DNA of 64,000 nt. It comes from Urophycis tenuis. Lineage: Eukaryota; Chordata; Actinopteri; Gadiformes; Phycidae. Under the pieces are notes generated by a model. That model did not search any database and was not told where the DNA came from. It worked only from the letters and a program-made list of their open reading frames with translations. Every line of letters begins with the position of its first letter. Position 1 is the stretch's first letter. This document shows positions 1 to 10,469 of the stretch, piece after piece. The position numbers and the translations under genes are program-made. Where the stretch lies: NCBI GenBank assembly GCA_036785325.1, contig JAXIVH010000493.1, positions 1-64,000 of the forward strand. Direction: 5' to 3'.

Positions 1-300
1 TATTTCGGATGTCAGATGGGAGTGAGTTCCAGAGTTTGGGAGCAGAGCGGCTGAAAGCTCTGCTCCCCATGGTGGTGAGCCGGGCAGAGGGGGCAGTGAG
101 GTGGATGGAAGAGGAGGATCTGAGGGAGCGGGTGGAGGTGGCAGTGTGAAGGAGGTCAGACAGGCAGGGAAGGGCGAGGTTGTGGATGGCTTTAAAGGAT
201 AAGGATCATTTTGAAGTTAATACGGAAGTTAATTGGAAGCCATTGGAGTTGCTGTAGGATGGGGGTGATGTGGTGGAAAGAGGGGGTTTGGGAGATGATA
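1..300 (-). mobile_element. L2/Rex-like LINE, 3' end fragment
   Basis: Read on the minus strand, this stretch encodes the C-terminal end of a non-LTR retrotransposon ORF2, including the hallmark pattern RAFSRSAPKLWNSLPSDIR. The same module recurs at 26380-26520. It is a truncated relic with no start, and the element runs off the left window edge. Confidence 0.75.
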
Positions 301-353
301 CGGATCTACAGAAAATATAATGCAAATAATGTTATTTTAAACTGCTACAGCAC

Positions 354-520
<167 letters not shown>

Positions 521-529
521 CCAGAACAC

Positions 530-1441
530 AAATATTTCTGGTATTATTGCCCAATAAATACAATAAAAACAATGATGACGACAGCAATATTGATAATCAT
601 TCGCTGCTGATGAGTGCTGACCGTTAATCTTTAGAATCGGTGTTACTAAATCAGAATTGAAACACAATTTCCTAATTTTAAAAACATAATTTTGCATGAC
701 AGAATAGGCCATGCCTACATAGAGCGTTCCTATTGTGCAGTAGGCCTATACACAGATCCCTTCATGCCGCTATGTGTTACTCAACGTTAATGGACGACAA
801 CGTGTATGTTGTCTATGGGAAAATGTAACTTGTTTGTAACGGTGTAACAGTTGTTTCCCCTTTAACCTAGTTACCATATAGACCTCCCAATGGTTTAGCC
901 TAAATTAGTCTAAACGTAATCAGCCTGCGCAGTCCAACTTGTCTTGTTATGTGAGGCATTTACTATGTTGTCAGTATGTAATCAGATGTGGGCCTATATT
1001 GTGCATAATAGTGACATTTAGGCGTACAAGGAATCTGTGCATTTTTTCATACTTCGCGCATGCGTGGAATGACATCAACATTGGACATCAGACCGTGACT
1101 TTTGAGTTCTCAAACGAAAGACATGCATTCGACATTTACCCACAGTCGGTGAAGTTGATGAGAAAATACCTAATCTCACTCAACCGTGTAGAGTACAGAG
1201 TAGATTACCAACCAAAGTGCAAAGAGCCTGCGCAATCTTATGCCCGGGTTACGAGTGCAACTCCCATCCTACTTCAGACCAGGCCAACGCAATAACAACC
1301 TGTTTTGTGGTATGTTGTCCGGTGTGTTGCCTCAATGTAAGCATCGATCTTGCCAGAGCAAGTAATCCGCACTGTGAGGAGTTAGGAAACCGAGTAGACC
1401 GATATCATCTAGTACTGCTGTTTCTTGCAAAGAATAAGTTT
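530..1441. other. Upstream region of the BAAT-like gene, nothing recognised
   Basis: AT-rich, non-repetitive sequence between the CT repeat and the first coding exon of the BAAT-like gene. It presumably contains the 5' UTR and promoter, but I see no convincing TATA box or known motif. The open frames over it resemble no protein I know. Confidence 0.4.
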
Positions 1442-4400
1442 ATGGCTGGGGCCGGCTTTATATTGTCTGTTCACCCCACACGAGGACTTGTGGACGAAAA
1501 GTTCAAAGTGGTGGTGGAGAATGCCCCCCCTGCATGCCAAGTGACTCTGCATTGCCTTCACCGATCCGAGGACCAGGACCTTTGGGAAGGCTTCGGGCAC
1601 TACTTCAGCGACCACAGCGGGACGGTGAATGGTAGGTTTTTTGATTTTTGCACAGATCCTATATGGTCTGCTGTTCCGTCCATGCTCCGCCATGACCGGG
1701 TTGACGAGGCTATTTGCTCTTTGCATGACACGGGGAAATTAGGAATAGGCCTATTTGCACGTTGGGTCTGTTAATGCGACTTTCCATGTTTGTTTTTTGA
1801 GTGCCTAGTGCTACGTATTCATATCCTGTTACTATATTATTATAACAACCAGACTGTATTGTTCACACTATTGTAGCTTCTCTTTTTTTTATACATTGAA
1901 CGGTACTATATGTTGTACAACTAAGGTATACTATTTGTGAAGTGTCTGAAGATGAAAGTTTCGGGGGAACGTACACCGGAAAGGAACCAATGGGATTACT
2001 GTGGAGTATGCGACCCATTCCAGGCAGCAGAAGGGGGCTTAGGTAGGACTACCATTGGCCCATGAATAACGAATAGATCCTCATATATTGTTATTTAATG
2101 GAATGTCATGGTTGATAAATATTGCGTCTTTTTTGGCCTTTTCATCGCTGTGATCTAGGTTGAGAAAGGTGCACGTCGACGTGCCCATGACGGTGCTCAT
2201 ATCGGTGTACAGAGGTCACCTGACCGGGGGCTTCAGAGAGCTGACCCCCGTGGTCTCAGTGGTCGCGGAGAGGTGGTACATGGCACCCGGCGTCAAACGC
2301 ATCGACGTCCAAGAGAGAGGAGTCGTCGGCACTTTCTTCATTCCTCCAGGTATGCCGTGGCCGTGTGTGACACAGTGTGTTTCTGTGGATAACCCAAAGT
2401 CGAGTGATCCTTGAATTATTTGACCTTAACCACAGACCCGCTGCCTCATCTTACAACACATGCTTGTGGTTTAAGGTTATCTTAAGAAGAGTGATCCTTG
2501 AATTATTTGACCTTAACCACAGATCCGCTGCCTCATCTTACAACACATGCTTGTGGTTTAAGGTTATCTTAAGAAGAGATCGCTGTGTGTTCCCCCCCCC
2601 CCCCCCCCCCCCCCCCCCCCAGTGTCTCATACCAGGTATCATACCAACACCTCTCTTTCTCTCATTGGAAAGCTTGGCATGGTAAAAGGCTAAGGTGAAC
2701 TGGCAGCTGGCCTGCGTGGCTCAAGATGCAAACAAACAGCACTCAGGCTAAATCACGTTGCCTCCAGCGAGATGCTTATCTCTCCATCATGCACGTTATG
2801 TCAGCATCTGAGCCAATGGGTTTCCAATGGGCCTGCTCAAACCGTGTTCAGCCCAAAGAAACAAGAAAGGGAAACGTGTTGGGAAACGTATCTGAAAAAA
2901 CAGAGGAAGATACTGGAATCTAATACTAGGAATCGTGTATTACAGTAATCTATAGGGGCATCCCAAATTAAGTTTACTGCTTGCTGTTACAGTTTACTTA
3001 TAAATTCAGATAATGTGTAAGTGTCTTCTTCTTAGATGGGGCAGCCGCAGCCTACTGGTTAGGGCTTCGGACTTGTAACCGGAGGGTTGCCGGTTCGAAC
3101 CCTGACCAGTACTGAGCTCACAGGCTGAAGTGCCTGTGAGCAAGGCACCTAACCCCTCACTGCACCCCGAGCGCTGCTGTTGGCAGCTCACTGCCTCGGG
3201 ATTAGTGTGTGTTTCACCTCACTGTGTGCCTCACCATCACTGTGTGCTGAGTGTATTCCACTAATTCAGGATTGGGTTAAATGCAGAGACCAAATTTCCC
3301 TCACGGGATCAAGAGTAATTCTTCTTACAGTTTACTTATAAATTCAGATAATGTATTGTAAGTGTCTTCTTCTTAGTCCCAATAATAGCCCCTCTCTCTC
3401 TCTTCCAGGCCCCGGGCCCTTTCCCGGTATGCTAGACATGTGGGGTGGCGGTGGGGGACTGGTGGAATACCGCGCAGGGCTGCTCGCGTCCCACGGCTTC
3501 GCAACCATGGCTCTCAAATACATTGAAACCGTGGACAACGAGCTTGTGGCGGGGCTCGGCTACTTTGAGGTGAGGCACGTGTCTTCCTAATAGGTTCAAG
3601 AGTCCAAGGCATTGAACTGTGAACTTGGCCTTGAAATGGTTAACACCTCACCTCATAGATATTCATGGTACGATGATGACATGTGTGTGTGTGTTGCTTT
3701 AGATACAACGAGGCACCTTGTTGAATTACAAAATGGCTCATCTTGTGCTTTGTATTTGTTTCCCCAATCCATGTCATGAACCCGTTTATGCTCAGACAGC
3801 ATTCCAGATCATCCAAGACCATCCACAGGTGATCAGCGACAGAGTGGGAATCCTTGGCCTTTCCTTTGGCTCGTCAGTGACCCTTTCGGTGGCCGCGTAC
3901 TCCAAGATCGCCAGAGTAAGAATCGAATGTATATATATCTCAGGCATTTTTAGGCTGACTCTGCCTATTTTTGATAACCCTCAGTGACCTCTTTATTTTC
4001 AGCCTCGTTGCTGTGTCTGTATCAGTGGCAGTCACGTCTACCCAGTATCCACACCCATGAGTCGGATAGTAAAGGAAATGGGCAGGTAGGTTACCTGAAT
4101 TGTACCCCTATCAAAGGGACCCTGTTATCTGAAATATTCTGTTTATGTTACTAGTGGCTATGTCATTCTAGAAGAGGTGGACAAAGTAGTCAAATATTGT
4201 ACTCAAGTATCATTACTTCGATAGAATATTACTAGTAAAATACAAAGGTTCAAAGGTTCAAAGGTCTTTATTGTCATTTGCTCAACAGATACAGCGTACA
4301 TGTTGGCAATGAAAATCTTAAGTCCCAGGCACCCCAAAACAACTCAATAAGTGTCTAGAATAACAGAAGAAGAGAAAAACTAGTACAAGTAAAATTACCC

Positions 4401-7258
4401 ATCTGAAAATGTACTCAAGTAGAAGTAAAAAGTAGTTCATTTAAAATGTACTTCAAGTAAAAGTTACTGAGGTACTTTCTGTGTGTGTGTGTGTGTGTGG
4501 GGGGGGGGCTGAGAGTAGTGAAAATAGGACACGGGGCCATAAATCCCCCAAAAATCATGTTGGCATGCTAACCACTGCTGATATAGCAAGTGGGAGTATC
4601 CGGTATGATAGATGGACTGTACCAACTGGGGGGAGGCTGGTGTTGGATCCGTCCATCGTGTCATCTTTGTGGACACTCCCACTTTTAACGACTGATTTGA
4701 CTCACACTTGGTGGGAAACTAGGGGCCCTTTAATTTAACGTCAAACGTACAATGGCGCCAAAGTCAAGTGTATTTGTAATGCTAAGATAGACCGCCCCCC
4801 CCCATCCCCAACCCCCACCCCTAGGAATGACGGAAAAGTTTGGAAGGACGAGGAAGAGAACGTGATCTGGCGAAACATGATTCTACCGATCACCAAGGAC
4901 CCGAACATGAAAGTGGATGTAGGTGCTGTAAAAAAAAAAACATGTGTATTTCCAGAACCACAATATAAGATATTCACCGTGAGGACTTTGGGTGGCCTTT
5001 CTCTGACAGGTGGGAAGAATTGAGTGTCCGGTGCTGCTCATCAATGGAGACGACGATCAGAACTGGGCCACCACCGAGTCCGCAAACGATGTGAGTGAGC
5101 ACGTACGCACTACGCACGCATGCACGCACGCACACACACACTGATGCGCTATCTGTTGGACATTTTTCTTCCTCTTTTTTTGCACAACTGCAGAAGCTAA
5201 GATGAGTTTTTAAAAGCTCACCAGATGTTCCTTATGTATGTATGTATGTATATGGTTTGCAATTGTTTAAGAAGCCTCTGTTCAAAAAGCAATTTCTGAC
5301 CTTTCAGATAGCCAACATGATGTCTGTTGCCGGCAACAAACACCTGCTGACCACCATGACGTACCACGGGGCGGGTCATCTTATCGAGCCCCCCTTCACG
5401 CCGCACATCAAGGCCAGCAACTTCATTATTCAGCATACCAAAGAGAAAGGTGAGCTTGTGTGGCAATGGTTAACGTAACACACACACACATACACAAGTG
5501 CTATGCTCATGCAGCACAGCACTTTACATTGTGTTGTTCCTAAGTAGTGTAGTGTAGTCGTGACAGACAACATTTCGCCCGTCTCGCTTAAGTCAGCCAT
5601 TAGAAAAAAGGACTTACATAGAAATATATACTTCTGTACTTTAAATAGAAGTATATACGTTTTAATCAGACATCACACTGTGTTGATGGTGGTCGACCAA
5701 AAACATTACATTTGAATTGTTTTTGGGGTTTACTCACCCGTTTAAGAAATGTATCTGAATATCTTCTGGATAAAAGCATCTGCTGAATGACCTCCCTGTA
5801 GTGGCTCGCATCAAATTCACGACGATGCTACTGGCCTACAAAGCTGTTAATGAAACTGCCCCTACCTACCTCCAAGCGTTGGTGAAACGCCACGCCCCTG
5901 CTCGAGCACTCAACTACCTCAGCTGGTCAATTGGTACCTCCATCACTAAAAGGAGGAAAAGGTTGGACGGCGAAATCACAACTCTTTAAAGGTGAACTCT
6001 GAACAAGTGAGTCTTGAGTCTCTTCCGGAAGATGGGGAATGACTCTGCGGTCCTGACATTTGCAGGGAGCTTGTTCCACCACTGCGGTGCCAAAACGGAG
6101 AAGAGTTGAGATTTTGTCCGCCAACCTTTTTCCTCCTTTTAGTGATGGAGGTACCAGTCGACCAGCTGAGGTAGTTGAACGGGGTGCTCGAGCAGGGGCG
6201 TGGGGTTTCAGTAACGCTTGGAGGAAGGTAGGGGCAGTTCCATTAACGGCTTTGTACTGTGGGTGGTGACAGTGTGGGCAGTAGAGAGGGCAGACGTAGT
6301 GGCTGTGTTGTCTGGACTAGGACAGGACTAGGACTAGGAAGTGGAGGGTCTGGAGGCAGGCATAGGCCGAGATGGAGTCTGCCTTCCTGACCGCCGATTG
6401 GCAGTTCCAGAGTCCACACATCACTTCAAGGTCAGTGCAGACAGGGGGAGACGGGTAGAGCGGATTGGAAGGGGTGCAGCGTCGAGTATTGGGTCATGGA
6501 CGGCGTCTATGTCGGGTGGATGTCCTGACTGGGATAGGGGTTACACACATGGCTAGCTGCAGTACACAATATACAAGAGTTGGGGTTAGCAGAGGGCTAG
6601 AGGGCGTCCTTGACAGATGCCAACTACATTTCGTTGTACTTGTACTCTGCACAATGACAATAAAATTCACTCTAATCTCTAATCTAATCGAGGGACTCCG
6701 GCATCGCGATTCCCTTAGTCTTTGTTCGACCGATCTTAGTTGCCGGTCCTGATGCTAACAACACTAGCACTTATCTGTACAGATGCTTATCGTGCAGTCA
6801 TGGCTCTGTCCAGCAACCAAGGCTATTGTCTACACCTAAGAGGCCGAAACGTACTTGTTCAAAGCTTGAGTGGCCTCTTGCATTCCTATTGTTCAACAGC
6901 AACAACAGCAGAGTGACTACTAACTTACTTACTACTTACTGTGTGAGTTAACTCTACCAACTGAATAGCTACAACACAAGTTGTAATTCCTTACATACTC
7001 ACCAACAGCAACAATTCTGCAACTCCTTATTTAAGACAAAATGTACCTTCTTCTGACAAATGTACTTTTGTAAGTCGCTTTGGATAAAAGTGTCTGCTAA
7101 ATGCCCTAAATGTACATGTAATATATTGTAATACAGCACCTTATGACACACAAAGTTTTTCTTTATTCTCAGCCTCACTTGTAAGCCACTTTGGAAAAGA
7201 AATGTGAGGGTGTGTTTTGCTTCTAACTAACTAACAATACCTTTGTATTCATGTTCAA

Positions 7259-7298
<40 letters not shown>

Positions 7299-7435
7299 TG
7301 GTAATGCTGTGGGGAGGAGAGCCCAAAGCTCACTCAGATGCCCAGGAAGATGCTTGGAAGAGGATCTTGACCTTCTTGAAGGAGTATCTGTACATCCAAC
7401 CCCCTACCTTGGCTCTTCCCCAGGCCAAACTATGA
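1442..7435 (+). CDS. BAAT / acyl-CoA thioesterase-like enzyme, 10 coding exons
   Basis: Exons: 1442-1631, 1952-2042, 2159-2349, 3409-3569, 3796-3915, 4003-4085, 4825-4918, 5010-5090, 5308-5449, 7299-7435. All have GT/AG borders and consistent phases, giving 429 residues, close to the roughly 420 typical of the family. The family hydrolyses acyl-CoA esters or conjugates bile acids to glycine or taurine. Residues 1-130 are the N-terminal beta-sandwich, with GKEPMGLLWSMRP near 80. An alpha/beta-hydrolase domain follows, with the nucleophile in GLSFG (Ser234), probable acid Asp326 in NGDDDQNW and His361 in GAGHLIEPP. Human BAAT uses Cys at the nucleophile position, so Ser here looks more thioesterase-like. 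The protein ends in AKL, a canonical type-1 peroxisomal signal. Exons 1-9 lie left of the demonstrable inverted repeat and exon 10 lies inside it. An AATAAA is at 7711. BAAT versus ACOT1-like cannot be settled without a phylogeny. Confidence 0.9.
2402..2575. repeat. 87-bp tandem duplication with internal hairpins
   Basis: Two adjacent copies (2402-2488 and 2489-2575) that, by eye, differ at one position. Each copy carries CCTTAACCACA and, about 30 bases on, TGTGGTTTAAGG, which can pair as a stem with one bulged T. It lies in intron 3 of the BAAT-like gene. A poly-C run (about 2591-2620) follows directly. Confidence 0.85.
3038..3326 (+). mobile_element. tRNA-derived SINE in BAAT intron 3
   Basis: It starts GGGGCAGCCGC, has a B-box-like GGTTCGAACC, and ends with the family's GGGTTAAATGCAGAGACCAAA and AATTCTTCTT tail. 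Related copies lie at 19454, 27880, 42409 and 50310. It is flanked by unusually long direct repeats of 47 and 50 bp (2989-3035 and 3327-3376). The second repeat abuts the polypyrimidine tract of BAAT exon 4. Confidence 0.85.
4168..4480. mobile_element. MITE-like repeat with a nested retroposon tail
   Basis: The flanks hold motifs typical of a common fish nonautonomous DNA element (TACTCAAGTA and CTCAAGTAGAAGTAAAAAGTA, in opposite halves). At about 4243-4375 it is interrupted by a segment starting with repeated CAAAGGTT and TTTATTGTCAT, which resembles the reversed 3' end of a LINE/SINE. ACTAGTA occurs on both sides of the inner segment and may be its target-site duplication. BAAT intron 6. 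Confidence 0.5.
5800..5985 (+). mobile_element. L2-like LINE, ORF2 C-terminal fragment (plus)
   Basis: Encodes LAYKAVNETAPTYLQALVK and neighbouring residues typical of the C-terminal end of fish L2-like reverse-transcriptase ORFs. The same piece lies in reverse orientation at about 6024-6260, so the two fragments face each other in BAAT intron 9 and form a local hairpin. Confidence 0.75.
5990..6640 (-). mobile_element. L2-like LINE fragment (minus)
   Basis: Reverse strand of the same ORF2 C-terminal module, followed to about 6560 by further sequence shared with the right arm (62967-63246). Between these two blocks, at about 6276, the left copy lacks roughly 511 bases that the right arm has (63247-63757, endonuclease region). 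The visible mirror homology with the right arm begins at about 6024, because the window ends there on the right. Confidence 0.7.
6580..6825 (+). mobile_element. Left-arm-only insertion with LINE 3' tail
   Basis: Contains CACAATGACAATAAAATTC followed by repeats of TCTAATC, a typical 3' end of CR1/L2-type LINEs. The right arm goes directly from the shared GTACACAAT sequence to the shared TGTCTACACC sequence without this block, so it is an insertion/deletion difference between the arms. Confidence 0.6.
7260..7291 (+). repeat. (GT)n at the BAAT exon 10 splice acceptor
   Basis: The dinucleotide run ends six bases before the AG of the last exon and occupies the position of the polypyrimidine tract. 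Its mirror copy (62549-62586) is a few repeats longer. Confidence 0.9.
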
Positions 7436-8155
7436 ATGTGTCACACACACACACACACACACAGAGCAAGATGGAAGTGACCTGGTACACACAGGACTGC
7501 ATTGCCACAGATCATCAACATCAAGCAATTGAAATGTGTGAAACTTGTTCTGGTGACTGACTTTAATGTATTAGCAGCAATGAAATGTTTCACCTTCTTA
7601 TGACCAATGTACTTTTTGTAAGTCGCTTTGGATAAGTGTCTGAATGTAAATGTAAAGTCAACATCTTACAGCATCCAAACTAAATCAAACATGATTTGAC
7701 TTCAGATTGTAATAAAATGTATTTAGGAAAAACCCTGGTGCAATTACTGACTGCATTTCTTTTGAAGGACAGCTTAATGTACATGTTGGTTTCAAATAAT
7801 AGTAAAATCTGACTGGTCAAATAAATGAAGTCACTATGGATTCAGACAGTTGTCATGAAGATGATGCCTTACATGGCAAGTTCAGCAAAGAGTGAGAGAG
7901 TCAGTAAGTGATAATAAGTGTCTTACAAGAGATGGCGTGGTGAGATTTGGTATTAATATTGGTTTAATATAAACAGTTGAGCAAAAGAACAATCCTGACG
8001 ATTGTACATAGGAAATGAAGCAGACACAAGTAACAAGACAATACATTTTTTGTCTCGATTTAACACTGAAATACGTAAATAATACATGTTACGGTCATTC
8101 CCCATGGTCATGGTGCGAGACAAAAGCATACAAAAAAAAATAGCTCAGAGCCACG
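7436..8155. other. Convergent 3' ends of BAAT-like gene and THAP5
   Basis: Holds the BAAT poly(A) signal AATAAA (7711-7716) and a possible THAP5 signal ATTAAA on the minus strand (7963-7968). A SINE fragment (about 7500-7650) carries the common fish motif AAGTCGCTTTGGATAA. No other gene is seen. Confidence 0.6.
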
Positions 8156-9650
8156 TTAGAGCAATATCGTACATATACAATCTTCGAACAGCTTCTGCTT
8201 CTCCTTAAATGCCGCGCCATCCCTCTTGAGACGCGCTATCTTGCTCTCCAGCGCTTGGATGCTGGCCACCGTGGTCTCCTCCCGGTGGTCCAGCTCCAAG
8301 ACCTTGGTGTGCAAAGTCAAGATCTTCCTCCACAGCTGCTCCCTGTCCGTGTCCGCTCCTCTGCAGTAAGAGTGGTCGTCATCAACCAACGCTGGCCCCC
8401 CGTGTTCCTCGGGGTGTCGCGCCTCCTCCGAGATACTGTGCACGATCGTTTCCGTGGGAACAAAGCCAAACCCCGTCCCAAGTCCCGTGGCCGGGGACTT
8501 GGTATCCATGGCGACGGTGTGTGTCGCTGTGGAGGAGTCCACCGCACTGTGAGGTTGTTGGCCCCCACCGCTAGGGGTTGCACTGCAGACTGCCGGAGTC
8601 GCGCCGCCGCTGTCATCTGGTAGCTCACCTTTAGCGTCTTGAGTGTTTGGTGTTGGGTTCTCGTTCAGGGATGCGGTGCTGGGACAAGCGCTTGTGTAAT
8701 CCAGACGGTCCAAGTCCGTTTCGCTTGGCTTGCTGTCGGTGACAGGGGAAGTGCTTGCCGTGGCCGTGACACGGTCTGTTCTGGTTAAAATGAGCGGCCT
8801 CCTGTTGAGTTGAGATTCTGAGCTGGAGAGGCCAGCATCTGTGGCATCTGTCCCGATGTTGCTGTTAGGGGTCTTTAAACTATGTCTGCACTTTTTTTGT
8901 TCACCCTCCTAAAACAAAACAGACAAGCATTTACATTTCTACAACTAATATTGTGCATATGGATATACTTGCTCTATATATTCCTAACATTTATATTATT
9001 ATTATTTTTTTTAATTACCATTACTGTCCTCTTCTCTCTGCGGGGACACTCTAATTTCCCATCTGAGATTCATCAGGAACATTTGATCTCGATGGATGTA
9101 ATGAGAGGCGATGCTCACCTCGTGGACAGCGGGGAAAATCGTAGGGACCGCCGCGGCCTTTAGGTAGCGTATCCCCCATCGGATGTTAAAGCAGTCTTCT
9201 GTGAAGTGCTCGCTGCACAGGTACTGATGTCGACTCGGTGCCCAACGATCCCGCCTCATGTTGACGACCCATTTCTGTAGCCTAGAAATGTCTTGCATGG
9301 GGAATCTTTGGGATCATACAAATGAGGAGAACACGTTTAAATTAATATGAATGCTGTAGTGTCAACCGTATGCCTTCACCTCACACGTAAAGTAACACAA
9401 TAGCACATGAGTATGATGAACGTAGAATACTAGTTGCCACGGGTAACGCTATTAGCAGCCGTGACAGCGTTTTAAATACATGACAACTAAATATTTGGAA
9501 ACGTGAAAGCTAGTTATATGAAAGATTGAGCAAATTGGTTAAAGAGAAGATTATGAAAACATACGGATAGAAGCTGATTCTCTTGTGTTCTTGTTTGGGC
9601 AAAGTTCCCCCGCGGTTTTTGCAGACTTTTACGGCACAGTACCGTGGCAT
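8156..9650 (-). CDS. thap5: THAP domain-containing protein 5 (left copy)
   Basis: Exons on the minus strand: 9565-9650, 9119-9305 and 8156-8908, giving 341 residues. The N-terminus MPRYCAVKVCKNR opens a THAP zinc finger with ligands Cys5, Cys10, Cys59 and His62, followed by IRWGIRYLK and the AVPTIF box. This is a DNA-binding module of nuclear transcription regulators. After a long low-complexity linker comes DHSY (269-272), which fits the HCF-1 binding motif, and then a leucine-rich coiled coil to the C-terminus. The layout matches human THAP5, though the linker is shorter. It differs from the right copy at several residues, including Asn for Asp in the CFDIRWG stretch and clustered changes at 8514-8526 and 8439-8448. 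THAP5 next to DNAJB9 is conserved with mammals. Confidence 0.9.
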
Positions 9651-10469
9651 TTCTGTGCAATGCTTGACATTAAAATCTATGCGCGTATGTAGTGCAAAAT
9701 CTTCCAGTTGATAGAAACAATAATATGAATGCAACTATGCCACATAGCGAGACAATGCACAAATCATGAGGTAAAACAACTTCCGGGTGGCGTATTATAG
9801 ACCACATGTCCTTATTGGTCGAGTTAAATGCGCACTTGTTGCGCATTGGTTGTCATTCAACGCGTACGTTATGATTGTTCCAGAGAAATGGATACACATT
9901 CTGAACGATAACAAAAGGATGTAAATGCTGAAGATAGCAAGAGAAAAAATGTTGTTTGAAAATAAAAACGTTTATTTACAAATTGATCCAACCCTGATTT
10001 CAGAAAGTTTGAGGTGCAATAAGGTTCTAATCCCAGCCAAAGTAAATCATATTGAGGAATAAAGATACACTATGAAACGCAAAATACCTTTTTAAAAGAC
10101 ATTTTCATAAACAATTTAAAGCGAAATGCTGGAAGTATTATTCCAGCCATGATCACTAAAATAAGACAGATTTCCAAGCAAAATGTATAGCAGAAAAAAT
10201 ACATATTCCTGGGAGGAAGGAAAACCATAGAAAAATACTGTACACATTCAAGAGCCTTGGCTACACTGAAAAGGTTCATGAAACCAAAGAAAAAATAAAA
10301 CGATATGTAAAATTCCTAAAATACACATCAGTCTTTAAAAAAAAAAGAAAGGAAAACAGACAAACAGCAGAATAACATAAAAAACCAGAAGCAAAAGAGA
10401 AGCCAGTATATAGAAAAAAATTGTACGCCAAAACACCAAAGAGCTGAACGACCCCTGAATGCCGAACGA
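9651..10469 (-). other. THAP5 upstream region and PRC1 3' UTR
   Basis: Between two genes on the same strand. The PRC1 stop at 10470 is followed on the minus strand by an AT-rich 3' UTR. A poly(A) signal AATAAA lies near 9970 on the minus strand (mirror at 59869-59874). The 5' flank of THAP5, about 9651-9900, shows GC-richer sequence with CCAATGCGC-like motifs on the minus strand. Confidence 0.55.

Noticed and set aside
8255..8623. Plus-strand open frame over THAP5 exon 3
   Set aside because: Antisense shadow of THAP5; no homology.
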